Below, one piece after another: positions 40,990-50,473 of a stretch of DNA of 64,000 nucleotides (position 1 is its first letter; the number at the start of each line of letters is the position of its first letter). This DNA is from UBA927 sp964361785 (GTDB lineage Bacteria > Patescibacteriota > Microgenomatia > UBA10105 > UBA927). The position numbers and the translations under genes were made by a program. Location: the NCBI GenBank assembly GCA_964361785.1, contig CAYIBX010000003.1, positions 1-64,000 on the forward strand, in the 5' to 3' direction. The notes under the pieces were generated by a model that was given only the letters and a program-made list of their open reading frames with translations, was not told the origin of the DNA and made no database searches.

Positions 40990-43172
40990 GTTGAAAACAT
41001 ATTTTGCATAAAAGAATATCCCTTTTCACATTTTTGTTTAAGAAGTGGGTCGCCAATCATATACATGCCCGCCGCCTCAGCAAAAGTTTCTGATGGCCAC
41101 TCGATCCATCCATAAGTTCCAAGAGGACCACAATAGCCTTTAGCAAGATAAGAATTATAAATATTTATCTTACTATATTGTATTTGATGTGCTAATTCAT
41201 GCGCAATAAGACGGGCCAGAGATCGGGTAGAGGATGCAGAAAAGGCGCCATCATAGAAAAAAATATACCCAGGCTTAGCACTGGGCGCCCACGCCCAATA
41301 CCCGCTTGAGCTCGTTGTATTAAAAGCCGTGAAGTTAACGGCGTTGGCAGGACACTCAAGAATGCACGAATAAAGCCCAATTTGGGGGTACGCTTTAAGT
41401 GCTGTGTTCATTTTGTCTTGTTGCGAAGAGTTAAATTGATATGATTTTTTGTTGTCTGGGGCGCTGGTTCCAGCGCCATATTGTATACACGCATTCGGGC
41501 TTTGTTTGATGGGACCAAAATCAGGAACAGGAAAATTTCTATTATCTTCATGAAAATCTTCGCCCTTAGATTGTAGAGACGCTAACAACGCGCTCATTTT
41601 TTGCATGATTGAGAGATGAGGGATATTTAAAAATGTCGGAAAGACAAAAAGAATAACAATAGTTGCAATGACCACAAGCGAAAGAAGGAGTGGTAAATCT
41701 TCTGAAAGAGGGGTAGGGACAGCGGCAGCACGACGGGATGCGTGAAGTTGTCTTGAAATTGACGGGCCGGCAAACGCAAATCCGACGAACCGATCAAAAG
41801 CGCTCGCGAGAGCATCCCCTCCTAACGATCCGAGCTTATACAGCCCTACAGAAGGAAGCCACCCTCGTTGGATCGTGCTTTTTTTGAAAGACATCGCGTA
41901 TTGGGAACGCATCGACTCAATGTGCCACGGCATGATATTTGGTCCTAAAAAAGAAAATCCTTTTGGGGCATTGCTACTGGCTCTCGCTAGTTCAAAATAA
42001 TCAAATAATTTTTCTTTTGTTCCTTGGTTTGTCGCTATATTGAGTGGGCCGCGAAACACTGCGCCAAACACGTCACCAAAAATGGCGGTTGACTGCGACA
42101 TTGTGGGTTTTTCGTTGGCCCCCTTGAGGATATTCTGGGTGACGAATCCAAAGACAGAAGAGTGAATAAATTTTTCACCCAACCTATCTGATAACTGATT
42201 AACCCCCGTTATGACCGAACGAAGCGTGCCATTAATTTTTTCCTTAAGAAGCATTTCTCGCAGTGGTTCCCCAACGAGAGAGAGGATGCTGTCGGCCGCT
42301 TGTTGCGCCCCCTTTATCGCGCCCCTTGTGTTCGAGTTTGAAAAAAACGGCCCCCTTGTCGTGAGCGGTTTTGTTCCAAGCGAGGCAACAGCCTCTGCGG
42401 TTTGTGCTAGTTTTACGGCGCGTACAGAGACGTCAGAGAGTAAAGCGTTTTCACCTGCATGCAAAAATACGTCTGCCACCACGTCAGGGCGGGAAAGGTC
42501 GGCGTGGGTGAAAAGGGTGGCAAGCGCCTCGCGCTCCATGTTTGTTTCTCTCCACGACCCCAAAACGGTACTGGTGGCATCTTTAGATATGGTTGACCCG
42601 ATTATTTTTTCAAACGCTGGGTCAGAAATTCCAAGTCCTGCTGTGAGGCCTTTGACGAATTTTTGTTGTGCCTCTTGGGAAGATGGTTCTCTCGATGAGA
42701 GAGACAACGCGGCATCAACAGCGGTGTCCATTTTTGTTTCAGGAATTATGCTGCTTGTGCGAATGCTGTATTGAGAAACAAGTGCGTGTATGAACTCTCT
42801 CCGTGTTTGTTTTTGGTGTATAGCCCTTGTCTTTGTTTCTTTGCGTATGGTTTCAAATGCAAAATGTTCAAGTTCTGCCGCATTGCGCGTTTGTTTCTCG
42901 TCGCGTAAAACGTCTGGGGCTTGTGAAGAAAATGCGGGTAACTCCAGCAGGCGACTTTTGGTTTGGCTAAAAATTGAAAGAAGAGTGGCTTTTAATGATT
43001 CGTCGCTTTCAGCTGTCGCGCTGGATAAGTCTTGCGCGTGTTGGGAAAGAAGCGCGCGCATGTATTCGTATTGAGACGACGCGACTATCGCTTCTTCTGT
43101 CGTTATTGCTCCAGACTGTAAGTCGTCAAGGATGTTGTCTATAAATTCGCCTAATTGTTGTTTGTTTGCCAT
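40980..43172 (-). CDS. Large membrane protein with HExxH metallopeptidase domain
   Basis: A 730-aa protein. The first 480 residues are helical and cytoplasmic; one membrane helix lies near residues 504-526 (LLLSLVVIATIVILFVF). The C-terminal domain contains LARLIAHELAHQIQY, a zinc-binding HExxH motif, with SETFAEAAG about 45 residues later as a likely third ligand (Glu), as in gluzincins. Several cysteines (NACIQYG, CILECPA, GYCGPLG, KCEKGY) suggest disulfides outside the cell. It follows virB4 on the same strand by 7 nt. A wall-degrading or pilus-processing role is inference. Confidence 0.7.
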   Translation of the reverse strand: MANKQQLGEFIDNILDDLQSGAITTEEAIVASSQYEYMRALLSQHAQDLSSATAESDESLKATLLSIFSQTKSRLLELPAFSSQAPDVLRDEKQTRNAAELEHFAFETIRKETKTRAIHQKQTRREFIHALVSQYSIRTSSIIPETKMDTAVDAALSLSSREPSSQEAQQKFVKGLTAGLGISDPAFEKIIGSTISKDATSTVLGSWRETNMEREALATLFTHADLSRPDVVADVFLHAGENALLSDVSVRAVKLAQTAEAVASLGTKPLTTRGPFFSNSNTRGAIKGAQQAADSILSLVGEPLREMLLKEKINGTLRSVITGVNQLSDRLGEKFIHSSVFGFVTQNILKGANEKPTMSQSTAIFGDVFGAVFRGPLNIATNQGTKEKLFDYFELARASSNAPKGFSFLGPNIMPWHIESMRSQYAMSFKKSTIQRGWLPSVGLYKLGSLGGDALASAFDRFVGFAFAGPSISRQLHASRRAAAVPTPLSEDLPLLLSLVVIATIVILFVFPTFLNIPHLSIMQKMSALLASLQSKGEDFHEDNRNFPVPDFGPIKQSPNACIQYGAGTSAPDNKKSYQFNSSQQDKMNTALKAYPQIGLYSCILECPANAVNFTAFNTTSSSGYWAWAPSAKPGYIFFYDGAFSASSTRSLARLIAHELAHQIQYSKINIYNSYLAKGYCGPLGTYGWIEWPSETFAEAAGMYMIGDPLLKQKCEKGYSFMQNMFSTCQ

Positions 43173-43179
43173 ACATTAG

Positions 43180-45051
43180 TTATGTGACGGTTTCGACGGT
43201 AAACACTGGGCGATTGGTTGATGGGGGCGCGGGCACAGCAGGCGCTTGTGGTTCTAGTTTTTTCACTGCGTCTTGTGGTTTGGTGGTGGCCAGCGCGTGT
43301 TCTTCTGGGCTTGCCACCACTCTCATGGCAGCATGTGCGGGACCAGCAAAAAACAATCCTTGTCCAACGTCTGACGAGAGGAGAAGATGTTTTTCTCCTT
43401 CGGACAAGAAAAACACGTCTGCTATTTTTTCTATCGCCGCGGTTGATTGCTTTAGGAGTATCTGCATGCTGCTGTTTTGGATGATCGCGGTGCCCATGTC
43501 TGTGCCCAAGAAATCTTCGACATCTTGTGTAATTGTGGTCATCCCAAGAAAGTATTTGCGCGCGCGCTTAGCGATGCTATAGAGAAACGTAGCCGAGTCT
43601 TGATACTTCATAAGATACCACGCCTCGTCTACGATAAGAAGCCGACGTCTCTTATCGTGTCTAATTTTGTTCCAGATAAAGTCCAAGATGAGAAACATGG
43701 CAATGGGCCGTAATTCGTCTTCAAGATCGCGTATAGAGAAGACAGTAAGCTGATTGCGTATAGCGACATTTGTTTGCTGATCAAAGATGCCCACTAAACT
43801 TCCTCGGACAAATTTTTCTATGCGGTCAGCTAACCCCTTGGCGAGGGCTTCTTCCATGCCAACGAGCGTTTTATATAGGTCTTCCATCAGCGGCGGCTCC
43901 TTACTGTGGGTTTCAGGATCAGGAGTAATGCCTTTTTGTTTATAGGTTAAAATGAGCGCGCGATCCAAAAGCGCATCTTCAGAGGGCGTTAATTTTCCCA
44001 TAACGACACGGAAGAATCCGTGAAGTGATAGTATTTTTTGGCTCAGTTCCCCAGCGTTTGCGTCTTGCCCCGCAAGAAGCGCTAAATCAAACGGATTTAT
44101 TTTTGTTTCCGATCCGAAACGGAAGCGCACATACTCGCCGCCCATCGCAAAGGTAAGCGCTTCGTATTCATTTTCAGGATCAAGAATTATAACTTCCGTG
44201 TCAAACATCATTGATCGCATGATTTCAAGCTTAATCATAAAACTTTTACCGCTACCAGACTTACCAAAAACAACCGCGTTTGCATTCTCTAAAGTGAAGC
44301 GATCAAAGATAATTAACGAATCATTGTGCTCGTTTAGCCCATATAATATTCCTTCGTTGGCGGTAAGTTCTGAAGTGGTAAACGGAAAAGTTGTAGCGAG
44401 TGACGTTGTGTCCATGTTTCGTGTGACCATGAGCCTATCTTTACCCATAGGGAGGGTTGTTTTAAATCCCTCTTCCATCTGAAGTACCGCCTTTTTAGTG
44501 ACGATAAGAAGTGATCCCAAAGTTGCCTCTACTTGGTTGGTGGTTTTATCAAGGTCTTCTTTAGATTTTGCCGGTATCGTGACGTAGAGTGCAAATTGGA
44601 AAAATCGTTCTGACCCCTTTGCTAATTCTTGTTGAAGCCCCAAGGCATCTTCAAGCGCCACCTGAATGGAAGGCTCTATCACGCGACCGCGTTTAAGATC
44701 TGATTGTATGGTGGCTTCCATTTCTCCCACCTTGCGTTTTAAACTTTCAAGCACTTCTTCTGATCGAGTGGGGTAGATGTACATAGAAATGTTTAGCGTA
44801 TGGTTAAATGATATAAGAGGCTCTAACCAATTAGCAGAAACAAATCGAGGATAGCCAGCAGTAAACAGTGTTCTGTAGTGCCAATCGCCTATCGTTACAT
44901 CGTTGAAATCTACCTCAATTGCCGGAGGAGATATGACGTCCAAGATGGAGATTGATTCCTCAGTAGTAGCAGTGGTGACTGAAATTTTATTGCCAGCTTG
45001 GGTTTTTGTAAATGTACCAAGAAGTGATGATAAAAGCGTGTTATTTGACAT
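43180..45051 (-). CDS. VirB4/TraC-type secretion ATPase (ATPase part)
   Basis: A 623-aa ATPase that energises type IV secretion or pilus assembly. Walker A is VFGKSGSGKSFMIKLEI, the DPENEYEAL segment and Walker B LLIVDEAWYLMKY match VirB4, and MTTITQDVEDF is the next conserved motif. The ATG at 45051 is supported by AGGAG 4 nt upstream (GGAGACACATG context); the longer frame runs into the upstream gene. It overlaps that gene by 11 nt. The upstream 221-aa protein probably carries the VirB4 N-terminal region. Confidence 0.88.
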   Translation of the reverse strand: MSNNTLLSSLLGTFTKTQAGNKISVTTATTEESISILDVISPPAIEVDFNDVTIGDWHYRTLFTAGYPRFVSANWLEPLISFNHTLNISMYIYPTRSEEVLESLKRKVGEMEATIQSDLKRGRVIEPSIQVALEDALGLQQELAKGSERFFQFALYVTIPAKSKEDLDKTTNQVEATLGSLLIVTKKAVLQMEEGFKTTLPMGKDRLMVTRNMDTTSLATTFPFTTSELTANEGILYGLNEHNDSLIIFDRFTLENANAVVFGKSGSGKSFMIKLEIMRSMMFDTEVIILDPENEYEALTFAMGGEYVRFRFGSETKINPFDLALLAGQDANAGELSQKILSLHGFFRVVMGKLTPSEDALLDRALILTYKQKGITPDPETHSKEPPLMEDLYKTLVGMEEALAKGLADRIEKFVRGSLVGIFDQQTNVAIRNQLTVFSIRDLEDELRPIAMFLILDFIWNKIRHDKRRRLLIVDEAWYLMKYQDSATFLYSIAKRARKYFLGMTTITQDVEDFLGTDMGTAIIQNSSMQILLKQSTAAIEKIADVFFLSEGEKHLLLSSDVGQGLFFAGPAHAAMRVVASPEEHALATTKPQDAVKKLEPQAPAVPAPPSTNRPVFTVETVT

Positions 45052-45706
45052 GTGTCTCCTTTTTGATAATAAGACGTGATATGTCAGGCGGGGGAGACCC
45101 AGCGTTGTATGCAGAAAAGTAGAGCTTGATAAGTTGTTCGGTAGAAAGCTGTGAGGCGCGAAGCCCCACACGCGTTAAAAGTCGCACCAAATGATCCTTT
45201 TTGGGAATAAGTACTATTTCTGCGCGATCTAAGATGTATTTTTTTTCAAACGGAAGACCTGATTTTTTTGTATTAAAAAGCGCTGACGCAGAAATTCCAA
45301 GTTCCACAGCAGTAAACGGGAGGACGATATAAAATTTTTTATCTAGCACCACCTTTTCTTTGACCATTGAAGCCACGAATGAACGATAACTATGAATGCT
45401 TTTTTGAAGCTTTGGATTTTTTTGAGTTTTTTCTTTTTCTTCAAGAAGCCCTAAGTATGCAGATATGTCTTTGTGTATGGTTTGGATAATAAGCTGTATG
45501 GGAAACGAAAGCGAATTTAAGAGTCCAGCGTAAGAATAGATGATTGCATCTTGCTCCTTTTCTGATAATAACCCAAAATTTACGGCAGTTGTTGCTATGA
45601 CTAGCGCCACTGATCCGTCAGAAAAAAGGATGAGGTCGCGATCCACGTCAGCAATCTCGGTGAAAAGTTGTGTGGAGGAACGGATGGGTGAGATTGGGTT
45701 TGTCAT
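45041..45706 (-). CDS. VirB4 N-terminal-like protein
   Basis: A 221-aa protein with LFTEIADVDRDLILFSDGSVALVIATT and FYIVLPFTAVELG, typical of the N-terminal part of VirB4/TraC proteins, which lacks ATPase motifs. It ends 11 nt into the VirB4 ATPase gene, so the family protein appears divided between two coupled genes. No membrane helix. Confidence 0.75.
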   Translation of the reverse strand: MTNPISPIRSSTQLFTEIADVDRDLILFSDGSVALVIATTAVNFGLLSEKEQDAIIYSYAGLLNSLSFPIQLIIQTIHKDISAYLGLLEEKEKTQKNPKLQKSIHSYRSFVASMVKEKVVLDKKFYIVLPFTAVELGISASALFNTKKSGLPFEKKYILDRAEIVLIPKKDHLVRLLTRVGLRASQLSTEQLIKLYFSAYNAGSPPPDISRLIIKKETHVK

Positions 45707-45709
45707 ACG

Positions 45710-46957
45710 TTACATTGGTGGTTTACCAAAAATGTCTTGCGCGATTTTATCGCGCGTTACCTGTTTTTGACTTTTGGCAATTATTTCTAATGCTGGTACT
45801 ACAGACCCGTTTAGCGTTACCTGCGCGCGATCAAAGGTAAAGCGCCCTCGTGGATCTTCAATTTCTATGACATAGACGCCATTTGGTAGTGGTGTGGATG
45901 CCGCAAGTTGTCCTAATTTGTTGGTTTTTAACGCTCGCATAGGGATGCCGTCGGCGTTTGTAACCGTAATAAGAATGGCAGGAAGAAATCCTCCCGCACC
46001 GTCTTTTACGATACCCGTAATGACGTTTGGAACACTGGTAAATCGCGGGATGCCAGCTCGCACCCCCGCATCTATGGAACTGAAAGGGCGCACAGTAGGC
46101 GCGCTGTTTGTGATTGATGCGACAAGGTCTTTTTCTTCTGCATTGGTGGCTTTTTTTGTGGAGGACGTGTTTTCAATTTGTCTTTTGAGACGGATAAGCT
46201 CGTCGTCTGTGTGCGTTTTTTCTTTGAGCACATTGGTCAACTGCGCTTGTAATTCAAGCACACGATCATCCGTGACGTTTTTTGTGGAAAGCTGGTTGCG
46301 AAGTGCGGCGACTGCCGCTTCTAATTCTTGTATGTGATGGGTGTCTACAGGAGCCTGTGCGGGCCCAGCCAGGGGCTGGTCAGCCTTTGGCTGAGGTTCA
46401 GGTGGTTTTACCCCTGTGACAGACCTCGTCGTTGGCGTTACCCCTTGTGACGGATGAGAAGGGGTCGTAAAAAATCCCAATACCTGATCGATAAAGGATG
46501 TTGGTTTATGTGAGGAGATGATTTTTGGCGTTGCCGTGAGCGATGGTGGCGCATAAATATGTGAGACTGATGGTTGTGTGGGCGACACGAGAACTGTAAC
46601 CCCTTGTGTTCCTTGTGGAGGCGTTGTAGGCGGCATTTTTGATATTTTTGGAGCTGCGATAATCGGTGCGTGACCCTTTTGCCAAATATATTGCGTCGGA
46701 CTATAAATACTTTTGAAAAAAGAAAATACCCAGACATCCATAGGTCGTTCTTCTATAGGAACAAACGCAAATCCTACACCGAGTAAGGCAAATCCGGCAG
46801 CAAGAGGCCATGTGAAGAAAAAAGGCAAGGGCAACTTGTATGAAATAATTGCCAAGACGCCCCCAGCACACAAGTACCCAAATTGCTTTAAGGTCATGTC
46901 GCCGACTAAGCGAAATTGAAATGTGGTAACGTTTTGAGGAACTGGATGTTGCTCCAT
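45710..46957 (-). CDS. PrgI-family membrane protein with C-terminal carboxypeptidase-regulatory-like domain
   Basis: A 415-aa protein. The N-terminal 90 residues are PrgI-like (VPQNVTTFQFRLVGDMTLKQFGYL, then two membrane segments to about residue 65 and FVPIEERPMDVWVFSF), the VirB3-equivalent of Gram-positive type IV systems. A proline-rich linker and a coiled coil follow, then a beta-sandwich (VITGIVKDGAGGFLPAILITVTN) of the CarboxypepD_reg or Cna_B type. Start at 46957 is preferred over the 17-codon longer frame. It heads the VirB4 gene set on this strand. Confidence 0.82.
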   Translation of the reverse strand: MEQHPVPQNVTTFQFRLVGDMTLKQFGYLCAGGVLAIISYKLPLPFFFTWPLAAGFALLGVGFAFVPIEERPMDVWVFSFFKSIYSPTQYIWQKGHAPIIAAPKISKMPPTTPPQGTQGVTVLVSPTQPSVSHIYAPPSLTATPKIISSHKPTSFIDQVLGFFTTPSHPSQGVTPTTRSVTGVKPPEPQPKADQPLAGPAQAPVDTHHIQELEAAVAALRNQLSTKNVTDDRVLELQAQLTNVLKEKTHTDDELIRLKRQIENTSSTKKATNAEEKDLVASITNSAPTVRPFSSIDAGVRAGIPRFTSVPNVITGIVKDGAGGFLPAILITVTNADGIPMRALKTNKLGQLAASTPLPNGVYVIEIEDPRGRFTFDRAQVTLNGSVVPALEIIAKSQKQVTRDKIAQDIFGKPPM

Positions 46958-47081
46958 ATAACCATTGTAGGAATGGATGTGACATGTGACAAGGGGCACA
47001 AAGCGCATCAGGACCGTGAAAACTCGTATTTTAATGTTTCACGAACACGGAGAATTTTTTCACGTATGATAAGATAGATGC

Positions 47082-49256
47082 ATGGAAAAGGGTAATGTTT
47101 TGTTGGAAGTTACAAATAGTCGTGACAGCGAAGAAAAACCCCTTGCGATGGAACAGGTGTTTGCAGCACTAGGCGGAAAATCCCACATTGGTTTTATAGA
47201 ATGGCTGATGGGGAAACGTGAACACCATGAATTTATTAGTTTTGAAATCGTTGCAGTAAACAGCCAAGTTCATTTTTTTGTGGGCGTATCTTTAGAGAAA
47301 CGCTCGTATATTGAGAGTCAACTTACTGCTCAATATCCAAGAGTAATGTTGACGCCTGTTTCAGATTATGCCCAAGCATTTTTTTCGTTGCCCCACGCGA
47401 CAGGAACTATTGTTTTGTCCAACAGTTTCTACTACCCACTAAAAACGTACAAAGATTTAAAAGACGTGGATATATTAGCAAGTGTTTTAGGGCAAATCGC
47501 AAAATTACCAAAACAGCAAGCAGTTGCTTTGCAGTTATGCATTACGCCCGCTGGAAACAGCTGGCAACGGAAGGGAGCAAGCGTGATTGCGGCGGGTGTT
47601 CCCGATGCATCATCAACCACGGGACGAACAAAAACTCATCCGCACAGTCGCATTATCGAACAAAAACTTTCCCAAGTCGGGTTTCTTTCCGCGTTTCGTG
47701 TTGTAAGCGTTGGACAAACAGAGACTCAAGCAGACGGGCTGCTTTCAAGTATCGCGGGGACGCTCGGTGTATATACGCTGGGCGAAGGAAATGCGCTTGT
47801 CATTACCAAGCATGCGTTTTGGCAAAAGAAGGCATTTATGAACGGGTTCATTAAGAGAAATGGTCAGGGTGCTCTAAAGGGTCAAATATTGGGCAACGCA
47901 GAATTAGCTTCCGTTTGGCATCCGCCAGGATTAGGACTCTCGATGATAAAAAATATACAATGGGGTGTGCGCCTTTTGGGTGAACCCCCCGCAAATCTTC
48001 CGATTGCTACTGATGATGAGGAGCAACGAAAACATATTAATTTTTTTGCGCGCACAGAATTCAAAAATACGATAACCACGTTTGGTGTTGAGCGGACGGA
48101 TAGAAGAAAGCATCTCTATATAATCGGAAAAACAGGGACAGGGAAGTCAACCCTCATTGCAAATATGGCGATTAACGACATGAAAAATGGTGAAGGGGTG
48201 GCAGTCATTGATCCGCATGGAGATCTTACAGATATTTTGTTAACATACGTGCCATCACACCGCATTAATGATGTCGCATATTTAGACCCTGCTGATATTG
48301 AGCACCCGTTTCACTTAAATCCTTTGGAGGTAAAAAATCCAGCATATAGAGATTTGGTGGCATCAGGCATAGTCTCGATATTTTATAAGCTGTATCACAT
48401 GAGTTGGGGGCCCCGCCTTGAATATATTTTACGTAATACTATCTTGACGCTCACACACGTTCCCGACTCTACATTTTTAGATATTCCGGAACTTCTCACG
48501 AATGAAAAATTTCGTATGAAGGTCATAGAAAATCTTGATGACAAAGTGCTCAAGAGTTTTTGGGTAAATGAGTTTAATAAATTATCACCTCAACTTCGCA
48601 GCGAATCCATCTCACCAATTTTAAATAAAGTGGGGCAATTTTTGTCGTCGCAAACTATACGAAATATTGTCGGCAAACCGCATTCAACAATTGATCTTGA
48701 GAACATGATGAATGAAGGGAAAATTATTCTCGTCAATTTGTCTCAAGGAAAGCTCGGAGAAGATACCAGCGCCCTTTTGGGAGCCATGCTTATCACTAAA
48801 ATTCAGTTAGCCGCGATGAATAGAGTGTACATTGAAGAAGAAAGGCGGAGAGATTTTTATTTGTATGTCGATGAATTTCAAAATTTTGCGACGCAATCAT
48901 TTATCAAAATTTTATCAGAAGCCAGAAAGTATCGCCTAGATTTAACACTTGCCAATCAGTATGTGGGACAAATAGATGAGGAGGTGCAAAAAGCAATTTT
49001 TGGCAATGCAGGCTCACTCATTTCATTTTCTGTGGGAGCGGCAGATAGTAGGTTATTATCTCGCGAATTTGGAGAACGGTATAAAGAGGATGAATTAGTG
49101 TCTCTTGGCAATTATCAGATTGTATTAAAGCTCTCCATTGACAATCAAACATCACCGCCGTTTTCAGCGACGACCCTGCCGCTTCCGCGATCTGTCAACC
49201 AAAACAGAGAGAAAGTAGTGAGGGGCTCTCGCGAGAGGTATACAAAAATGCTTTAG
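47082..49256 (+). CDS. Type IV coupling protein/TraG-like ATPase
   Basis: A 724-aa ATPase of the VirD4/TraG/DUF87 group. Walker A is IIGKTGTGKSTLIANMA, followed by AVIDPHGDLTDILL, and Walker B is FYLYVDEFQNFATQSF; LANQYVGQI is the next motif. The N-terminal 330 residues resemble the DUF8128-type region of related patescibacterial proteins. It may move DNA or protein to the secretion machine. Divergent from the PrgI operon. TATGAT 11 nt upstream of the ATG suggests a very short leader. Confidence 0.85.
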   Translation: MEKGNVLLEVTNSRDSEEKPLAMEQVFAALGGKSHIGFIEWLMGKREHHEFISFEIVAVNSQVHFFVGVSLEKRSYIESQLTAQYPRVMLTPVSDYAQAFFSLPHATGTIVLSNSFYYPLKTYKDLKDVDILASVLGQIAKLPKQQAVALQLCITPAGNSWQRKGASVIAAGVPDASSTTGRTKTHPHSRIIEQKLSQVGFLSAFRVVSVGQTETQADGLLSSIAGTLGVYTLGEGNALVITKHAFWQKKAFMNGFIKRNGQGALKGQILGNAELASVWHPPGLGLSMIKNIQWGVRLLGEPPANLPIATDDEEQRKHINFFARTEFKNTITTFGVERTDRRKHLYIIGKTGTGKSTLIANMAINDMKNGEGVAVIDPHGDLTDILLTYVPSHRINDVAYLDPADIEHPFHLNPLEVKNPAYRDLVASGIVSIFYKLYHMSWGPRLEYILRNTILTLTHVPDSTFLDIPELLTNEKFRMKVIENLDDKVLKSFWVNEFNKLSPQLRSESISPILNKVGQFLSSQTIRNIVGKPHSTIDLENMMNEGKIILVNLSQGKLGEDTSALLGAMLITKIQLAAMNRVYIEEERRRDFYLYVDEFQNFATQSFIKILSEARKYRLDLTLANQYVGQIDEEVQKAIFGNAGSLISFSVGAADSRLLSREFGERYKEDELVSLGNYQIVLKLSIDNQTSPPFSATTLPLPRSVNQNREKVVRGSRERYTKML

Positions 49257-49519
49257 TACACCTGATTATGCGTTCCGATGTCATAGAATATGACAATATC
49301 AGAGCGGTCGCGCTCAAAAATGATGCGTATATCTCCTGTAACAGAGAATGATCACAAATCCCCCTTTGTTCCTTTAAGGTGATGAACACGAAGCAACGGG
49401 TGGCTGGCGTTGTTGAGGAAGAGCTGGATACGACGGTTGACGCGCTTAGAAAGTTGTGAGTCGTGCTGGATTCTTTGGCGATAGGCCTTGCGGTACCGCG
49501 GGTGCAGATGAATAATCAT
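49253..49519 (-). pseudogene. RelE-type toxin with in-frame UGA
   Basis: Reading from the ATG at 49519, the frame gives MIIHLHPRYRKAYRQRIQ and later HPLLRVHHLKGTKGDL, then UGA (49352-49354), then SFSVTGDIRIIFERDR and YDIGTHNQVY before a normal TAA. The UGA falls where this family normally has Trp (L-W-S-F-S-V-T-G-D-I-R), so a TGG-to-TGA change has cut the toxin. UGA terminates other genes here, so recoding is unlikely. The start overlaps the antitoxin by 4 nt and the 3' end overlaps the TraG-like stop. Confidence 0.8.
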
Positions 49520-49800
49520 GTATTAAGATAGCGCATCATGTCTTTTACGTTGGTAAATTCCTTCGTTTTTACTTTTTTGGACTTAATTTCATCAATCATT
49601 TTGTTATAGCGATGGATCGCGCGTGTAGAAAGTTGAATTTTTGGAGGCTCAAACGTCACGCGGTGTATTCCCGTTGCCATGCCAGAGAGAAACACCCTCA
49701 CCGCTTCTTGTAAAGAAGAAAAACCTTGAGAGCGAACTGCGATAGTCGCGTCGTCACGCAATTTTCTATTCATAGGAACCTGAAGGATTGTGTTGTTCAT
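49516..49800 (-). CDS. Antitoxin RelB/DinJ-like
   Basis: A 94-aa protein opening with NTILQVPMNRKLRDDATIAVRSQGFSSLQEAVRVFL, a ribbon-helix-helix-like fold typical of RelB/DinJ antitoxins, with a toxin-binding tail to the end. It is coupled (ATGA) to a toxin gene now broken by an in-frame UGA, so the pair may be reduced to an antitoxin. Upstream AT-rich palindromic bases (TATAATTATAA) may be the operator. Confidence 0.78.
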   Translation of the reverse strand: MNNTILQVPMNRKLRDDATIAVRSQGFSSLQEAVRVFLSGMATGIHRVTFEPPKIQLSTRAIHRYNKMIDEIKSKKVKTKEFTNVKDMMRYLNT

Positions 49801-49865
49801 ATAATATAATTATAACAGTTTGGTAGTGGATGTCAACGCAGTGGAATTGGTATAATACGTTTTGT

Positions 49866-50429
49866 ATGAACATCGTATTGTTTGGGGGCGCGTTTAACCC
49901 GCCGCATTTAGGGCATCTTCAGATAGCACAACAAGTGTTGGATTTTACTCCCACTGACCAGGTGTGGCTTCTTTCCAATTACGGACAAATACCACCCAAA
50001 ACGGATATGGCATCAGCCAGTGATCGTCTCGCTATGACAAAAATGCTTGAGACGAAACGGATAAAAATATGTGATCTTGAGATTGTGCACAAACTCTCTG
50101 GAGACACGATTGAGCTTCTTACGTTTTTACCACCAGAGCATGTGTATCACTTTTTAATTGGGAGCGATTGGATTTCACGAATGGATGAGTGGGGCGACTG
50201 GAGGGCGCTTCTTAATAAATTGCCTTTCTATGTTTTCCCAAGACAAGGATATTCGTATGCGCCATTGCCAAGTGGAATGACGGTGGTTTCTGATCCGCTT
50301 CTTACCGTAACAGATATTTCATCAACCAAAATTAGAGAACGTGTAAAACGAGGATTGCCCATCGATACATTTGTCCCTTTGGGAATAGAGGAGTACATGA
50401 AAAAGCATAGATTATATTTACCTCGCTGA
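49866..50429 (+). CDS. nadD: Nicotinate-nucleotide adenylyltransferase
   Basis: A 187-aa adenylyltransferase that makes deamido-NAD from nicotinate mononucleotide and ATP. The nucleotide-binding motif GGAFNPPHLGHL (H-x-G-H) and the C-terminal ISSTKIRERVKRG are diagnostic. The ATG at 49866 lies 9 nt after an extended -10 box (TGG, TATAAT at 49851-49856), so the mRNA is nearly leaderless. The longer frame starts upstream of that promoter and is not supported. Confidence 0.9.
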   Translation: MNIVLFGGAFNPPHLGHLQIAQQVLDFTPTDQVWLLSNYGQIPPKTDMASASDRLAMTKMLETKRIKICDLEIVHKLSGDTIELLTFLPPEHVYHFLIGSDWISRMDEWGDWRALLNKLPFYVFPRQGYSYAPLPSGMTVVSDPLLTVTDISSTKIRERVKRGLPIDTFVPLGIEEYMKKHRLYLPR

Positions 50430-50473
50430 CACCTCGTCTTGTATGCACTTTCTTTAAAGGATAGAATAAATAC

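Noticed and set aside
49352..49354. UGA recoding (Trp or selenocysteine) in the toxin
   Set aside because: UGA ends several intact genes in the window, and no selenocysteine insertion element or specialised tRNA is visible; a point mutation is simpler.
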